The notes beneath the pieces are model-generated. The model did no database searches, was not told the origin of the DNA, and was given only the letters and a program-made list of their open reading frames with translations. A stretch of 64,000 nucleotides of DNA, from positions 2,046,001 to 2,110,000 of the forward strand of contig NZ_CP009459.1 of the NCBI RefSeq assembly GCF_000758325.1, written 5' to 3'. A program made the translations under genes and the position numbers. The stretch comes from Cedecea neteri. Lineage in GTDB: Bacteria; Pseudomonadota; Gammaproteobacteria; Enterobacterales; Enterobacteriaceae. Below are positions 55,210 through 64,000 of this stretch, one piece after another (the stretch's first letter is position 1; every line of letters begins with the position of its first letter).

Positions 55210-56427
55210 ATGTTCAAATCTTTCTTCCCGTCGCCGAAGCTGTTTTTTCTTTCAGCGGCAATATGGGGACTACTCGCAGTTATATTCTGGCAGGCCGGTG
55301 GCGGCCTGTGGTTAGAGAATCTTGCAGGCGCCAGCCAGCAATTACCCATTGGGGCGACACGCTTATGGGCAGTTAAGTCTCTTGTTTTTTATGCTTTTTA
55401 TGCCGTTTGTGTTGGCCTGTTTGCCGGTGCCTGGTTTATTTTTAGCCCCCATCCCTGGCAGCGCTGGTCGATTCTCGGTTCCTCGCTGATCGTTTTTGTC
55501 ACCTGGTTTTTAGTCGAAGTCGGGGTGGCGATAAATGCCTGGTACAATCCGTTTTACAGTTTGATCCAAACGGCACTTAGCGCACCCAATAAAGTGTCTG
55601 TTGGCCAGTTTTATAGCGAAGCTGGGGCATTCCTTGGCCTTGCGTTAATCTCGGTGACGGTGGGGGTTATGAATCTGTTCTTCATTAGCCACTATGTCTT
55701 CCGCTGGCGCACCGCGATGAATGACTACTATATGGAACACTGGCAGAAGCTGCGTCATATCGAAGGGGCTGCTCAGCGTGTGCAGGAAGACACCATGCGC
55801 TTTGCCTCTACTCTGGAAGATATGGGAGTGAGCTTGTTGCAGTCAGTCATGACGTTAATCGCATTCCTGCCGATACTGGTGACGCTGTCTCCGTATGTTA
55901 AAGATATCCCTATCGTGGGCAATATCCCTTATGGTCTGGTGATTGCGGCAATTATCTGGTCAATAATTGGCACCGGGCTGCTGGCGCTGGTGGGTATTAA
56001 GCTGCCGGGTTTACAGTTTAATAATCAGCGCGTTGAGGCGGCTTACCGTAAAGAATTGGTTTATGGTGAGGATGATGCTTCTCGCGCGACGCCGCCGACG
56101 GTGAAAGCGTTGTACGAAGATGTTCGCTATAACTATTTCCGTCTCTACTTCCATTACACCTATTTCAATATCGCCCGTATTCTCTATCTGCAATTGGATG
56201 CATTATTCGGTATGTTTCTGCTGTTCCCGACGATTTCTGCGGGGGCTATTACCTTCGGTATCATGCAACAGATTCTGAATGCTTTTGGCCAGGTGCGCGG
56301 CTCGTTCCAGTATTTGATCAGCTCCTGGACCACGCTGGTTGAATTGATGTCTATCTACAAACGTCTGCGCAGCTTCGAGCGTACGCTGCAGGATGAGCCG
56401 GTGCCGGGCACCGAAGAAGCCGTCTGA
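55210..56427 (+). CDS. sbmA: Peptide antibiotic importer SbmA
   Basis: The 405-residue inner-membrane protein is a full-length SbmA/BacA-type transporter that takes up microcin B17, microcin J25, bleomycin and proline-rich antimicrobial peptides using the proton gradient. The N-terminus [13 protein letters not shown] and the C-terminal SbmA/BacA domain (about 180-390) are intact, with about eight spans. It lacks an ATPase domain, as expected. In E. coli yaiW follows directly; here an efflux operon on the other strand lies between them. A strong terminator follows. Confidence 0.93.
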   Translation: MFKSFFPSPKLFFLSAAIWGLLAVIFWQAGGGLWLENLAGASQQLPIGATRLWAVKSLVFYAFYAVCVGLFAGAWFIFSPHPWQRWSILGSSLIVFVTWFLVEVGVAINAWYNPFYSLIQTALSAPNKVSVGQFYSEAGAFLGLALISVTVGVMNLFFISHYVFRWRTAMNDYYMEHWQKLRHIEGAAQRVQEDTMRFASTLEDMGVSLLQSVMTLIAFLPILVTLSPYVKDIPIVGNIPYGLVIAAIIWSIIGTGLLALVGIKLPGLQFNNQRVEAAYRKELVYGEDDASRATPPTVKALYEDVRYNYFRLYFHYTYFNIARILYLQLDALFGMFLLFPTISAGAITFGIMQQILNAFGQVRGSFQYLISSWTTLVELMSIYKRLRSFERTLQDEPVPGTEEAV

Positions 56428-56436
56428 GGCGAAAAG

Positions 56437-56467
56437 AAAAGGGATGGCGCAATGCCATCCCTTTTTT
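56437..56467. terminator. Two-way terminator between sbmA and the MFS gene
   Basis: A perfect 12-bp stem (AAAAGGGATGGC / GCCATCCCTTTT) with a 5-base loop and a T-run lies between converging genes and should terminate both transcripts. Confidence 0.9.
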
Positions 56468-56469
56468 GA

Positions 56470-58005
56470 TCAGTGCCCTGCGGAAGGGGCGCCGGGTGCA
56501 CCAGCCCGCACAAACGGCGGACGAGCAAACCAAATCACCACAATCAGCGCCATAAAGCCCCAGCCCAGCAGCCAGAAGTAGTCGATGGTCGACATCATAT
56601 AGGCCTGCTGCTCAATGGTTTTATCCACTACGGCCAGGTGCTGCTGCGTGGCGCCGCCCATCTTGTGCAGGTAATCCACCGCTGACGGATTGTAAGCTGA
56701 GACGCTCTCCGTCAGGTTGGCGTGGTGATAAACCTCGCGGCGCGACCAAATCCAGGTAGTCAGCGACGAGGCAAACGACCCGCCAAGCACGCGGAAGAAG
56801 GTGGCCAGGCCAGAACCTTCCGCAACTTCAACGCCGTGCAGGTTCGACAGCACAATAGTGGTGATCGGCATGAAGAAGAACGCTACACCAATCCCCATAA
56901 ACAGCTGCACTTCAGCAATGGTGCGGAAATCTACGTTGGTATTAAACTGCGCGCGCATCAGGCACGAAGCGCCCATGGTCAGGAACGACAGCGTGGCCAG
57001 CAGGCGCATATCAACCTTGTTGGCGTAGCGCCCGACTATCGGCGTCAGCAAGAGCGGCAGCACGCCCATCGGGGCAGCCGCCAGCCCGGCCCAAATTGCG
57101 GTGTAGCCCATCTGGGTTTGCAGCCACTGCGGCAAAATGATGTTAATGGCGAAGAATGCCGCATAGCCCAGCGTCAACGACAGCGTCCCGATGGCGAAGT
57201 TACGGTCGGCGAACAACCGCAGGTTGACTATCGGGTGGCGCTCGCCCAGTTCCCAAATGACAAACGACACCAGCGAAACCGCGGAGATAACCGACATGGT
57301 GATTATCTCCGGCGAGGCGAACCAGTCGAGATCGTTCCCTTTATCCAGCACCACCTGCAGCAGCCCCACGCCCAGCACCAACAGCGCAATCCCGATGTAA
57401 TCGATAGGGGCTATGGTGGTCGTTTCTTCACGCTCGCGCAGCTGCGTCCAGACCACGATGGCGGCAAAGATCCCGATCGGCACGTTGATGTAGAAGATCC
57501 ACGGCCAGGAATAGTTATCGGTGATCCAGCCGCCGGTGATCGGCCCGACAATCGGCGCGACAACCGTCACCATCGACAGCAGCGCCAGCGCCATACTTCG
57601 CTTGCTGGACGGGAAGATAATCAGCAACAGCGTCTGGCACATCGGGAACATTGGCCCGGCGAAAAAGCCCTGCAGCGCGCGGAAGATAATCAGCTCGGTC
57701 ATGCTGTGGGCAAAGCCGCACAGGAACGAGGTGAGGGTGAACAGCGCTACAGAACCCACGAACAGCTTTAGCTGCCCGAACCGGCGGGTAAACCAGCCGG
57801 TCAGCGGCAGGGCAATGGCGTTACACACCGCGAACGAGGTGATAACCCAGGTGCCCTGGTCGGCGCTGACGCCGAGGTTACCGGCGATCGTCGGCAGCGC
57901 CACGTTAGCGATGGTGGAATCCAGCACCTGCATAAACGTCGCCAGCGACAGCGCGATAGTCGCCAGCAGCAGGCTGGGAGGCGTAAACGCCGCCTTATCT
58001 TGCAT
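56470..58005 (-). CDS. EmrB-like MFS multidrug exporter (DHA2, 14 spans)
   Basis: The 511-residue transporter belongs to the drug:H+ antiporter-2 family. The family motif ATFMQVLDSTIANVALPTIA lies in the first span, followed by GWFTRRFGQLKLF and the motif C-like GPIIGG-type sequence VAPIVGPITGGWI. It forms a tripartite pump with the EmrA-like adaptor encoded just upstream (10-base gap) and an outer-membrane channel such as TolC. It is a paralog of E. coli EmrB rather than its syntenic copy. Confidence 0.88.
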   Translation of the reverse strand: MQDKAAFTPPSLLLATIALSLATFMQVLDSTIANVALPTIAGNLGVSADQGTWVITSFAVCNAIALPLTGWFTRRFGQLKLFVGSVALFTLTSFLCGFAHSMTELIIFRALQGFFAGPMFPMCQTLLLIIFPSSKRSMALALLSMVTVVAPIVGPITGGWITDNYSWPWIFYINVPIGIFAAIVVWTQLREREETTTIAPIDYIGIALLVLGVGLLQVVLDKGNDLDWFASPEIITMSVISAVSLVSFVIWELGERHPIVNLRLFADRNFAIGTLSLTLGYAAFFAINIILPQWLQTQMGYTAIWAGLAAAPMGVLPLLLTPIVGRYANKVDMRLLATLSFLTMGASCLMRAQFNTNVDFRTIAEVQLFMGIGVAFFFMPITTIVLSNLHGVEVAEGSGLATFFRVLGGSFASSLTTWIWSRREVYHHANLTESVSAYNPSAVDYLHKMGGATQQHLAVVDKTIEQQAYMMSTIDYFWLLGWGFMALIVVIWFARPPFVRAGAPGAPSAGH

Positions 58006-58015
58006 AACGTCTCTC

Positions 58016-59194
58016 TTAGCGGTTGGCTGACGCTACCGGCTGGCTATTGTCATGAAGGATTTTCGTGACCAGTTTGTCGGCTTCGTCCAGCGCGTTCTGG
58101 TAAACGTCGGTGGTGAAGCGCGGCGCGGCGACGGTTTTTTGCGGCAGCAGGTGGCCGTCTGCATTGCGAATATCTACGCGAGCAAACATCGACAGGCCAA
58201 CCCGTAGCGGGTGTTTCTGCATGTCGTGCGGGTCAAGCGTAATGCGGACCGGCAGGCGCTGAACGATTTTTATCCAGTTCCCGCTGGCGTTCTGGGCCGG
58301 CAGCAGCGAGAAGGCGCTGCCTGTACCGATGCCAAGGCTTTCAATGGTGCCGTGATACTCCACGTCATCCCCGTAGAGATCGGCGGTGAGCGTCACTTTC
58401 TGGCCCAGGCGCATGTCCTGCATCTGGCTCTCTTTGAAGTTGGCGTCTACCCAGACCTGGTCCAGCGGCACAATCGCCAGCAGGGTGGTACCGGAATCAA
58501 CACGCATTCCCAGCTGAACGGCGCGTTTGGCGACAAAGCCGCTCACCGGCGCAACGATGGTGCTACGTGCGTTATCGAGGAAGCGCTGGCGCAGTGTCGC
58601 TACGGCGCTTTTAATTTCCGGATGGCTGTCGATAACTGTGTCATCCACCATCGCTAAATTAGTGCGTAATGCCTGCTGTGCGGCGACTAAATCGCTTTGC
58701 GCGCTGGTGACGGCATCGCGGTAATGGGACAGGTCTTCAGCGGCAATGGCCCCGGTGGCAAAAATCTTCTGGCGACGAGCGTAGTCGCTCTGTGCCGTTT
58801 GTAGCGCCACCTGCTTCGCGGCGACCTGGGCCCGGTAGTTATCCGCGGTGCTGTAAAGCCCACGTACCTGACGCACGGTATTCGCCAGGTTAGCTTCTGC
58901 CTGCTGGAGCGCGATTTCGGTGTCGCTCGGGTCGAGCTGCACCAGCGGCTGCCCTTTTTCGACGTAGTCTCCTTCATCGACGCTGACCTGCGTTACCGTG
59001 CCGCCGATTTGCGGCGTCAGCGTGACCTGGTTGCCGTTGACGTAGGCGTCGTCGGTGGTTTCGTAATAGCGCGCGTAAAGCATGTACCACGCCACGCAGC
59101 CCGCGCCGATCAGCAGCAGGATAATGAGAAAAATGGCGAAGTTACGCTTGCGCTTACTCGGCGCGCGTTCAACCTGCTCGGTAGAGGTTTGCAT
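58016..59194 (-). CDS. EmrA-like membrane fusion protein
   Basis: The 392-residue adaptor has a short cytoplasmic tail, one membrane span (about 18-40), a lipoyl-like barrel (TDDAYVNGNQVTLTPQIGGTV at about 50-70), a coiled-coil hairpin (about 95-210) and a beta-barrel with the family sequence WVDANFKESQ. It connects the EmrB-like pump to an outer-membrane channel. It lies between the MarR regulator gene (25 bases) and the pump gene (10 bases) in one operon. Confidence 0.88.
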   Translation of the reverse strand: MQTSTEQVERAPSKRKRNFAIFLIILLLIGAGCVAWYMLYARYYETTDDAYVNGNQVTLTPQIGGTVTQVSVDEGDYVEKGQPLVQLDPSDTEIALQQAEANLANTVRQVRGLYSTADNYRAQVAAKQVALQTAQSDYARRQKIFATGAIAAEDLSHYRDAVTSAQSDLVAAQQALRTNLAMVDDTVIDSHPEIKSAVATLRQRFLDNARSTIVAPVSGFVAKRAVQLGMRVDSGTTLLAIVPLDQVWVDANFKESQMQDMRLGQKVTLTADLYGDDVEYHGTIESLGIGTGSAFSLLPAQNASGNWIKIVQRLPVRITLDPHDMQKHPLRVGLSMFARVDIRNADGHLLPQKTVAAPRFTTDVYQNALDEADKLVTKILHDNSQPVASANR

Positions 59195-59219
59195 TTTTAT
59201 GTGGCCTTAATCAGAAAGC

Positions 59220-59675
59220 TTAGAGGTGGCGCTCGGTGATCTCATCCGGCAGCATTTTGATCAGCAGTTCATTGAGCTGCTTTGCTTCTTCAGGCGTCAG
59301 GCGCTCGGTAAGGGTGCCGATGATCGACGCCAGCGCATCGTTCTGGAAAGCTTCGCACAGCTCTTGCCCTTTCTCGGTCAGCGCCAGAATGACCTGGCGT
59401 TTATCTTCGGGATTCACGTTTCGCACGATCAGATCTCGCTTCACCATTCGTTCAAGCATGCGGCTCATGGCGCCGGTATCCATCACCAGGTTTTTGCTGA
59501 CTTCTACCGGGCTGTTAAAGCCCTTAAAGATGCTTATCAAGACTTTAAATTGCGCACCGGTGATGCCCATCGGCGAAAAGTACTGGGTGATGAGCTGGTC
59601 TTTGAACTGGTTCGACAGGTGAATCAGCAGGCCGAGGTGCAGTTTGGAATAGGGATTACCCGTAGTATTACTCAT
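59220..59675 (-). CDS. MarR-family repressor of the efflux operon
   Basis: The 151-residue winged-helix regulator has the MarR core (GITGAQFKVLISI, about 37-49; recognition helix region MDTGAMSRMLERMVKRDLI; wing NPEDKRQVILALTEKG). It is first in an emrRAB-like operon and is expected to repress it until a drug or phenolic ligand binds. A long perfect inverted repeat lies 7 bases before its start and is the obvious operator. Confidence 0.87.
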   Translation of the reverse strand: MSNTTGNPYSKLHLGLLIHLSNQFKDQLITQYFSPMGITGAQFKVLISIFKGFNSPVEVSKNLVMDTGAMSRMLERMVKRDLIVRNVNPEDKRQVILALTEKGQELCEAFQNDALASIIGTLTERLTPEEAKQLNELLIKMLPDEITERHL

Positions 59676-59681
59676 GGTATT

Positions 59682-59721
59682 TGCCTGGTCAGTAGTTGCA
59701 AATGAAATTACTGACCAGGCA
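59682..59721. promoter_or_regulatory. Perfect inverted repeat, likely MarR-type operator
   Basis: TGCCTGGTCAGTA (59682-59694) and its exact complement TACTGACCAGGCA (59709-59721) are separated by 14 bases. The repeat lies between the divergent marR-type gene and yaiW and could control both. Autoregulators of this family bind such palindromes over their own promoters. An RNA hairpin in the leader is an alternative reading. Confidence 0.7.
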
Positions 59722-59810
59722 TCTAGTTGTCAATCGGTGATTTCCAGTAGCGCACAAACTGAAAAACAGGCAGGGTGGTGCGGGTGATGATGAAAGGGAG
59801 TGAAATTAAC

Positions 59811-60923
59811 ATGGTGGGTTCTGTCTCTCAGGCCCGGCGGCTTGCCGTGCCGGGGCTGCTGGCGCTGCTTGTGCTGGCCGGTTGTACAACCAAAACCACA
59901 ACGCCGGGCACCACGACAACGTCGGCAAAACCGGTGGATATCGAAACCCTGGCCCAGCGCAAAATCCCTGCCGGGGTAAAAGACCGCGATGGGCTGGCAA
60001 AAGATCTGCTGACGACCCTGAAAAGCCAGAACCTCGAGCAGAGCGAAGAGAATATCTGTTCTGTGCTGGCGGTGGCGCTGCAGGAGTCTAATTTGCAGGC
60101 CGATCCGGCGGTGCCGGGGTTGAATAAAATTGCCTGGAAAGAGATCGACCGCCGCGCGGAGAAAATGCACATCCCGCCGCTGCTGGTGCACACCGCGTTG
60201 CGGATTAACTCCCCCAACGGCAAAAGCTATAGCGAGCGGCTGGATAACGTCAAAACCGAAGGGCAGCTCAGCGCTATTTTCGATGATTTCCTGACGATGG
60301 TGCCGATGGGGCAAAAGCTGTTCGGCAGCTTTAACCCGGTACGCACCGGCGGCACGATGCAGGTGAGCGTGGCCTTTGCCGAGAAACATACCGATGGCTA
60401 CCCGTGGAAAATAGAAGGAACGGTGCGGCAGGAAGTTTTCACCCGCCGCGGTGGGCTTTGGTTCGGGACTTATCATTTGCTGAATTACCCAGCTAACTAT
60501 ACGAAACCGCTTTATCGCTTCGCCGACTACAACGCGGGCTGGTACGCCAGCCGCAATGCGGCTTTCCAGAGCGCCGTGAGTAAGGCGACGGGCGTGAAGC
60601 TGGCGCTGGACGGCGACCTGATTCTGTACACCAGCGATAAACCGAGCAGCACTGAAATGGCGGTGCGTAAGCTGTCGAAACAGCTGGATATGAGCGACAG
60701 CGAAATCCGCCGGGCGCTGCAAAAAGGCGACAGCATTGGGTTCGAAAAAACCAGCCTTTACAAGCAGGTCTTTGCGATAGCGGAGAAAAAGTCGGGGCAG
60801 CCGCTGGCCAGAGAAATCCTGCCGGGGATCGTGCTTGAAAGCCCTAAAATTACCCGTAATTTGACCACGGCCTGGTTTGCAAAACGCGTGGACGACAGGC
60901 GGGCAAGCTGTATGCAGAGGTGA
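59811..60923 (+). CDS. yaiW: Surface lipoprotein YaiW
   Basis: The 370-residue DUF1615 protein is an outer-membrane lipoprotein; in E. coli it is surface-exposed and helps SbmA-dependent uptake of the peptide Bac7. The lipobox LVLAGC lies at the end of the signal, so lipidation occurs at the Cys of GCTTK. I use ATG 59811, preceded by AGGGAG, because it gives the E. coli-like N-terminus; ATGs at 59787 and 59790 would add residues. Its operon partner sbmA is 3.4 kb away, so it now needs its own promoter. Confidence 0.88.
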   Translation: MVGSVSQARRLAVPGLLALLVLAGCTTKTTTPGTTTTSAKPVDIETLAQRKIPAGVKDRDGLAKDLLTTLKSQNLEQSEENICSVLAVALQESNLQADPAVPGLNKIAWKEIDRRAEKMHIPPLLVHTALRINSPNGKSYSERLDNVKTEGQLSAIFDDFLTMVPMGQKLFGSFNPVRTGGTMQVSVAFAEKHTDGYPWKIEGTVRQEVFTRRGGLWFGTYHLLNYPANYTKPLYRFADYNAGWYASRNAAFQSAVSKATGVKLALDGDLILYTSDKPSSTEMAVRKLSKQLDMSDSEIRRALQKGDSIGFEKTSLYKQVFAIAEKKSGQPLAREILPGIVLESPKITRNLTTAWFAKRVDDRRASCMQR

Positions 60924-60931
60924 CGATGACG

Positions 60932-60960
60932 GGCGGAAGCGGCAAAGCTTCCGCCTTTTT
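60932..60960. terminator. Terminator after yaiW
   Basis: A perfect 9-bp stem GGCGGAAGC / GCTTCCGCC followed by five T bases lies 9 bases after yaiW. The convergent yaiY ends 3 bases further on. Confidence 0.88.
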
Positions 60961-60962
60961 GA

Positions 60963-61301
60963 TCAGTAATACCAGGCGGAGTGGCGGCGGTTTCTCAGGC
61001 GTATCGTCAGGGCGACAATGCCGATGGCGACAGCGCCAAGCAGGAAGGGAATCAGCCCGAATACGGTGCTGACCGCCAGGCCCATCTCAATGCGCGGGCG
61101 GCTGGCATCGTTGCCTTGCGCCAGGTACTCCAGCAGGCCGGGCGCCTGCACAATAAGATTCAGCATTTGGGTGGCCACCCAGAAGCAAAAGAGAACGAAC
61201 AGCGCATAGGCAATATTGCCCGGCACCGATCTTTCTGATTTTTCTGTCATTATGACCCGAGTAGCCGGAATAACGGCTTTCGACAATGAAATATCAGGCA
61301 T
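60963..61301 (-). CDS. yaiY: Inner-membrane protein YaiY
   Basis: The 112-residue DUF2755 protein has two membrane spans (about 30-50 and 75-100) and shares the E. coli YaiY core NIAYALFVLFCFW and FGLIPFL. Its function is unknown. GGAGG lies 5 bases before ATG 61301; a GTG one codon earlier also exists. Synteny between yaiW and yaiZ supports the identification. Confidence 0.88.
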   Translation of the reverse strand: MPDISLSKAVIPATRVIMTEKSERSVPGNIAYALFVLFCFWVATQMLNLIVQAPGLLEYLAQGNDASRPRIEMGLAVSTVFGLIPFLLGAVAIGIVALTIRLRNRRHSAWYY

Positions 61302-61573
61302 CACGACCTCCCGTAAAAACGCAATCTGAACCCAATGTGTGGTATCTCATGGCGTGAATTTTGGCAGGTGATAAGCGTTGTCAATATCAGATTGCTGGTA
61401 ATTTGAAGGCCAGAATCCTCCTGGATTTGCATTTTTTGCTCAAGTTCACATTTTAGTAACTTAAAGTAAATCTCGTTAACATTATGCTGGCGGAGTGCGT
61501 GGCAACCGCGCGTTTCTCCGCCGCCGATGTGCGACAATGCCTGCAGGCTTATTTTTGAATGCGTGAGGCGGCT

Positions 61574-61786
61574 ATGTTAACCCTGAAAATGCGTCGGGAC
61601 TGGCACTACTATGCGGTGGCGATTGGGCTGATTTTTATTCTGAATGGCGTGGTCGGCCTGCTGGGGCTGGAAACGAAGGGCTGGCAGAGCTATGCGGTGG
61701 GGCTGGTGACCTGGGCGATTGGTTTTTGGATAGCAGGCTTTATTATCCGCCGTCCCCGGGAAGAGTCGGACACGGCGGAGCCTTAA
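61574..61786 (+). CDS. yaiZ: Inner-membrane protein YaiZ
   Basis: The 70-residue DUF2754 protein has two membrane spans and nearly the E. coli YaiZ sequence (RRDWHYYAVAIGLIFILNGV). Its function is unknown. I start it at ATG 61574 because GAGG precedes it and length matches E. coli; an ATG 15 bases upstream is possible. Its stop is only 3 bases from the convergent ddlA. Confidence 0.88.
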   Translation: MLTLKMRRDWHYYAVAIGLIFILNGVVGLLGLETKGWQSYAVGLVTWAIGFWIAGFIIRRPREESDTAEP

Positions 61787-61789
61787 GTA

Positions 61790-62890
61790 TTACGAAGTGA
61801 TTGAGCTTTTCAGCGCGCAGTCCTGCTGGTGGCGCTCAAGGGCCAGCTCGATCAGGCGGGTAATCAACTCCTGGTAGCTGATGCCGCTGGCCTGCCACAG
61901 CTTGGGATACATGCTGATGTTGGTAAAGCCCGGCAGCGTGTTGATCTCATTGATGATCACGTCGTTATTTTCCGTCAGGAACACGTCAACGCGGGCCATA
62001 CCGCTGCACTCCAGCGCCTGATAGGCACGCACGGCGATTTTACGGATTTTGTCGTTAACGTCGGCGTCGAGCGCCGCCGGGACAACGACCTGTGCCGCTT
62101 GCTCATCAATGTACTTGGTGTCGTAAGAATAGAACTCGCTGTTCACCACGATCTCGCCGCAGGTGCTGGCCTGCGGGTAATCATTCCCCAGCACGGCGCA
62201 CTCAATTTCACGGCCTTTAATGCCGGTTTCAACCACCACTTTATGGTCAAACTCAAAGGCTAACGCCACCGCCGCGTGGTACTGCTCTTCGGTGCTGGCT
62301 TTGCTGACGCCGACAGAGGAACCCTGGTTGGCTGGCTTCACAAACAGCGGCAGACCCAGCTGTTTTTCGATCTCGGCGAAGCTGATTTTGGCGCGGTTAG
62401 CGCGGGTCAGCGTGATGAAAGGGGCAACGTTCAGGCCCGCATCGCGCAGCAGGCGTTTGGCGACGTCTTTGTCCATGCTGACCGCTGAGCCCAGCACGCC
62501 GGAGCCGACAAACGGCAGATTGGCGACGCGGAGCATGCCCTGCAGGGAACCGTCCTCGCCCAGCGTGCCGTGCACAATCGGGAAAATCACGTCGATTTGG
62601 GAAAGCTGCTCTGCGGTGCTGGTTTCAATCAGCTGGTGTTCGGTCTGGCCGGGGACCAGCGCCACGTTTTTCTCTGATCGGTTCAGGGCGATAAGCGCCG
62701 GATTATTGGCGTTCAGCAGGTAGCTGGACGCATCGTTGATATGCCACTGGCCCTGTTTATCAATCCCCAGCAGCACAACATCAAACTTCGACTTATCAAT
62801 GGCGTCGACGATATTTTTTGCCGACTGCAGCGACACCTCGTGTTCTGCCGATTTTCCACCAAACACGATACCAACCCGCAGTTTTGCCAT
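61790..62890 (-). CDS. ddlA: D-alanine--D-alanine ligase DdlA
   Basis: The 366-residue ATP-grasp enzyme makes D-Ala-D-Ala for peptidoglycan. It starts [18 protein letters not shown], the family signature, and has the ATP-binding and metal block [26 protein letters not shown] (about 300-325, with catalytic Glu and Asn). Synteny and length match DdlA rather than DdlB, which lies in the division cluster. It competes with the dlt operon of this window for D-alanine. Confidence 0.93.
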   Translation of the reverse strand: MAKLRVGIVFGGKSAEHEVSLQSAKNIVDAIDKSKFDVVLLGIDKQGQWHINDASSYLLNANNPALIALNRSEKNVALVPGQTEHQLIETSTAEQLSQIDVIFPIVHGTLGEDGSLQGMLRVANLPFVGSGVLGSAVSMDKDVAKRLLRDAGLNVAPFITLTRANRAKISFAEIEKQLGLPLFVKPANQGSSVGVSKASTEEQYHAAVALAFEFDHKVVVETGIKGREIECAVLGNDYPQASTCGEIVVNSEFYSYDTKYIDEQAAQVVVPAALDADVNDKIRKIAVRAYQALECSGMARVDVFLTENNDVIINEINTLPGFTNISMYPKLWQASGISYQELITRLIELALERHQQDCALKSSITS

Positions 62891-63122
62891 GCCTTTAATC
62901 CACCCATAAACTTTACGAAAGGGGACAACATAGCACGCTCATTCCGGGGATTCATGTGGTTCCTGCATCAACCTGTCCACTCGGGCAGGATATGTGCTTT
63001 AGTAAGCAATCATGTCTGGATCGTAATGACAGCGGTGGGGCGCTGACGGCGATATTCATTAGTGTGATAAGCTTTCCAGAAATCGTTCTGTTCTGGTTGC
63101 ATCCCCTTTGAAAAAGCGCGCT

Positions 63123-64000
63123 ATGGAGTCCTGGAAGGTCAATCTCATTTCGGTCTGGTTCGGCTGTTTTTTTACCGGCCTTGCGATCAGCCAAATTTTG
63201 CCTTTTCTTCCGCTCTACGTTGAGCAGCTTGGCGTCACATCCCATGAAGCCCTTTCCCTTTGGTCCGGCCTGACGTTCAGCGTCACGTTTTTGGTTTCGG
63301 CCATCGTTTCGCCGATGTGGGGCAGCCTGGCCGATCGCAAAGGGCGCAAGCTGATGCTGCTTCGCGCCTCGTTTGGTATGGCGGTGGCGATTCTTCTCCA
63401 GGCCTTTGCGACCAACGTCTGGCAGCTGTTCCTGCTGCGCGCGGTGATGGGGTTAACGTCGGGTTATATTCCTAATGCGATGGCGCTGATTGCCTCTCAG
63501 GTGCCACGCGAGCGCAGCGGCTGGGCTATCAGTACGCTCTCAACCGGGCAAATCAGCGGCGTGATCGTGGGTCCGCTGCTCGGCGGTTTTATGGCGGATC
63601 ATCTTGGGCTAAGGCCGGTTTTCTTTGCCACTGCCGGGCTGCTGATGGTCAGTTTCCTGGTGACGCTGCTGCTGATTAAAGAGGGCGCTCGCCCGAAAAT
63701 CAGTAAAGATGAGCGCCTGACCGGGAAAGAGGTGTTTGCCACGTTGCCCTATCCGTGGCTGATCCTCAGTCTGTTTATCACCACGCTGGTGATCCAGCTC
63801 TGTAACGGCTCGATTGGCCCGATTCTGGCGCTGTTTATCAAACAGCTGGCCCCGGACAGCAACAATATTGCGTTTATGAGCGGATTTATTGCCGCCTTGC
63901 CGGGCATATCCGCGCTCTTTGCCGCGCCTAAGTTGGGCAAACTGGGGGATCGGATTGGCACTGAACGTATTTTGATGGCGACGCTGTGCTGCGCCGTGGT
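63123..64000 (+). CDS. MdtG-like MFS exporter (3' end outside window)
   Basis: The first 292 codons of a 12-span MFS exporter are present and the frame is open to the window edge. It resembles E. coli MdtG throughout ([46 protein letters not shown]), a DHA1-family exporter linked to fosfomycin and deoxycholate resistance. No earlier start is possible because a stop codon lies five codons upstream. In E. coli iraP and phoA follow ddlA, so this gene marks a synteny break. Being a paralog, not mdtG itself, is possible. Confidence 0.82.
   Translation, partial: MESWKVNLISVWFGCFFTGLAISQILPFLPLYVEQLGVTSHEALSLWSGLTFSVTFLVSAIVSPMWGSLADRKGRKLMLLRASFGMAVAILLQAFATNVWQLFLLRAVMGLTSGYIPNAMALIASQVPRERSGWAISTLSTGQISGVIVGPLLGGFMADHLGLRPVFFATAGLLMVSFLVTLLLIKEGARPKISKDERLTGKEVFATLPYPWLILSLFITTLVIQLCNGSIGPILALFIKQLAPDSNNIAFMSGFIAALPGISALFAAPKLGKLGDRIGTERILMATLCCAV

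Noticed and set aside
1-64000. CRISPR arrays, tRNA or rRNA genes, insertion sequences, prophage
   Set aside because: No regularly spaced repeats, cloverleaf-like sequence, transposase, integrase or phage structural gene was seen on either strand.

Overview
The window is chromosomal DNA from an enteric gammaproteobacterium, most likely family Enterobacteriaceae. Three things point there. The order ampH, sbmA, yaiW, yaiY, yaiZ, ddlA matches the Escherichia coli backbone apart from inserted genes. PheP, LpxP, ZinT, DgcP, FumB and DcuSR are close to their E. coli counterparts. The type 1 fimbrial cluster ends in fimK, as in Klebsiella. I cannot name the genus from sequence alone. No rRNA, tRNA, insertion sequence, prophage or CRISPR array is visible. 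The last gene runs off the right edge.

Left part (1-12.7 kb): a WbuC-type cupin and two exported proteins of unknown function precede a type 1 fimbrial operon, fimAICDFGH-fimK. A second FimK-like protein (LuxR-type helix-turn-helix plus EAL domain) is divergent from fimA, so two paralogous c-di-GMP-related regulators bracket the pilus genes. No fimB/fimE recombinase gene is present. The tip adhesin keeps the FimH fold, but most of one wall of the mannose pocket is substituted.

12.7-24.4 kb: a complete Gram-negative dlt operon (dltD-dltX-dltB-dltA-dltC, minus strand) includes a 39-residue DltX that is easily missed. It is predicted to D-alanylate an unknown envelope acceptor. Next come an acetyltransferase with a secreted phospholipase D-type nuclease, a RibD-like reductase facing an AraC regulator, the zinc-responsive zinT, and a four-gene set: sensor kinase, FixJ-like regulator, secreted HbpS-like protein and outer-membrane barrel.

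24.5-34.5 kb: a fumarate/C4-dicarboxylate module. fumB and a DASS transporter are divergent from a fused flavin fumarate reductase and its flavin transferase ApbE, with DcuSR beside them. A perfect FNR box lies in the divergent promoter region. Together these genes would import and interconvert C4-dicarboxylates and use fumarate as an electron sink without oxygen.

34.5-47.8 kb: an AraC regulator faces an iron-siderophore uptake operon (TonB receptor, FhuD-like, FhuB-like, SyrD/PvdE-like ABC exporter) that has no dedicated FhuC ATPase. Convergent with it is a five-gene peptide-type ABC importer.

47.8-64 kb: a VOC protein, pheP, a DMT exporter, dgcP, ampH, lpxP, a cysteine hydrolase, sbmA, an emrRAB-like efflux set, yaiW, yaiY, yaiZ, ddlA and a partial MdtG-like exporter. 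Several genes across the window alter envelope charge, acylation or peptide traffic (dlt, lpxP, sbmA, ampH, ddlA).
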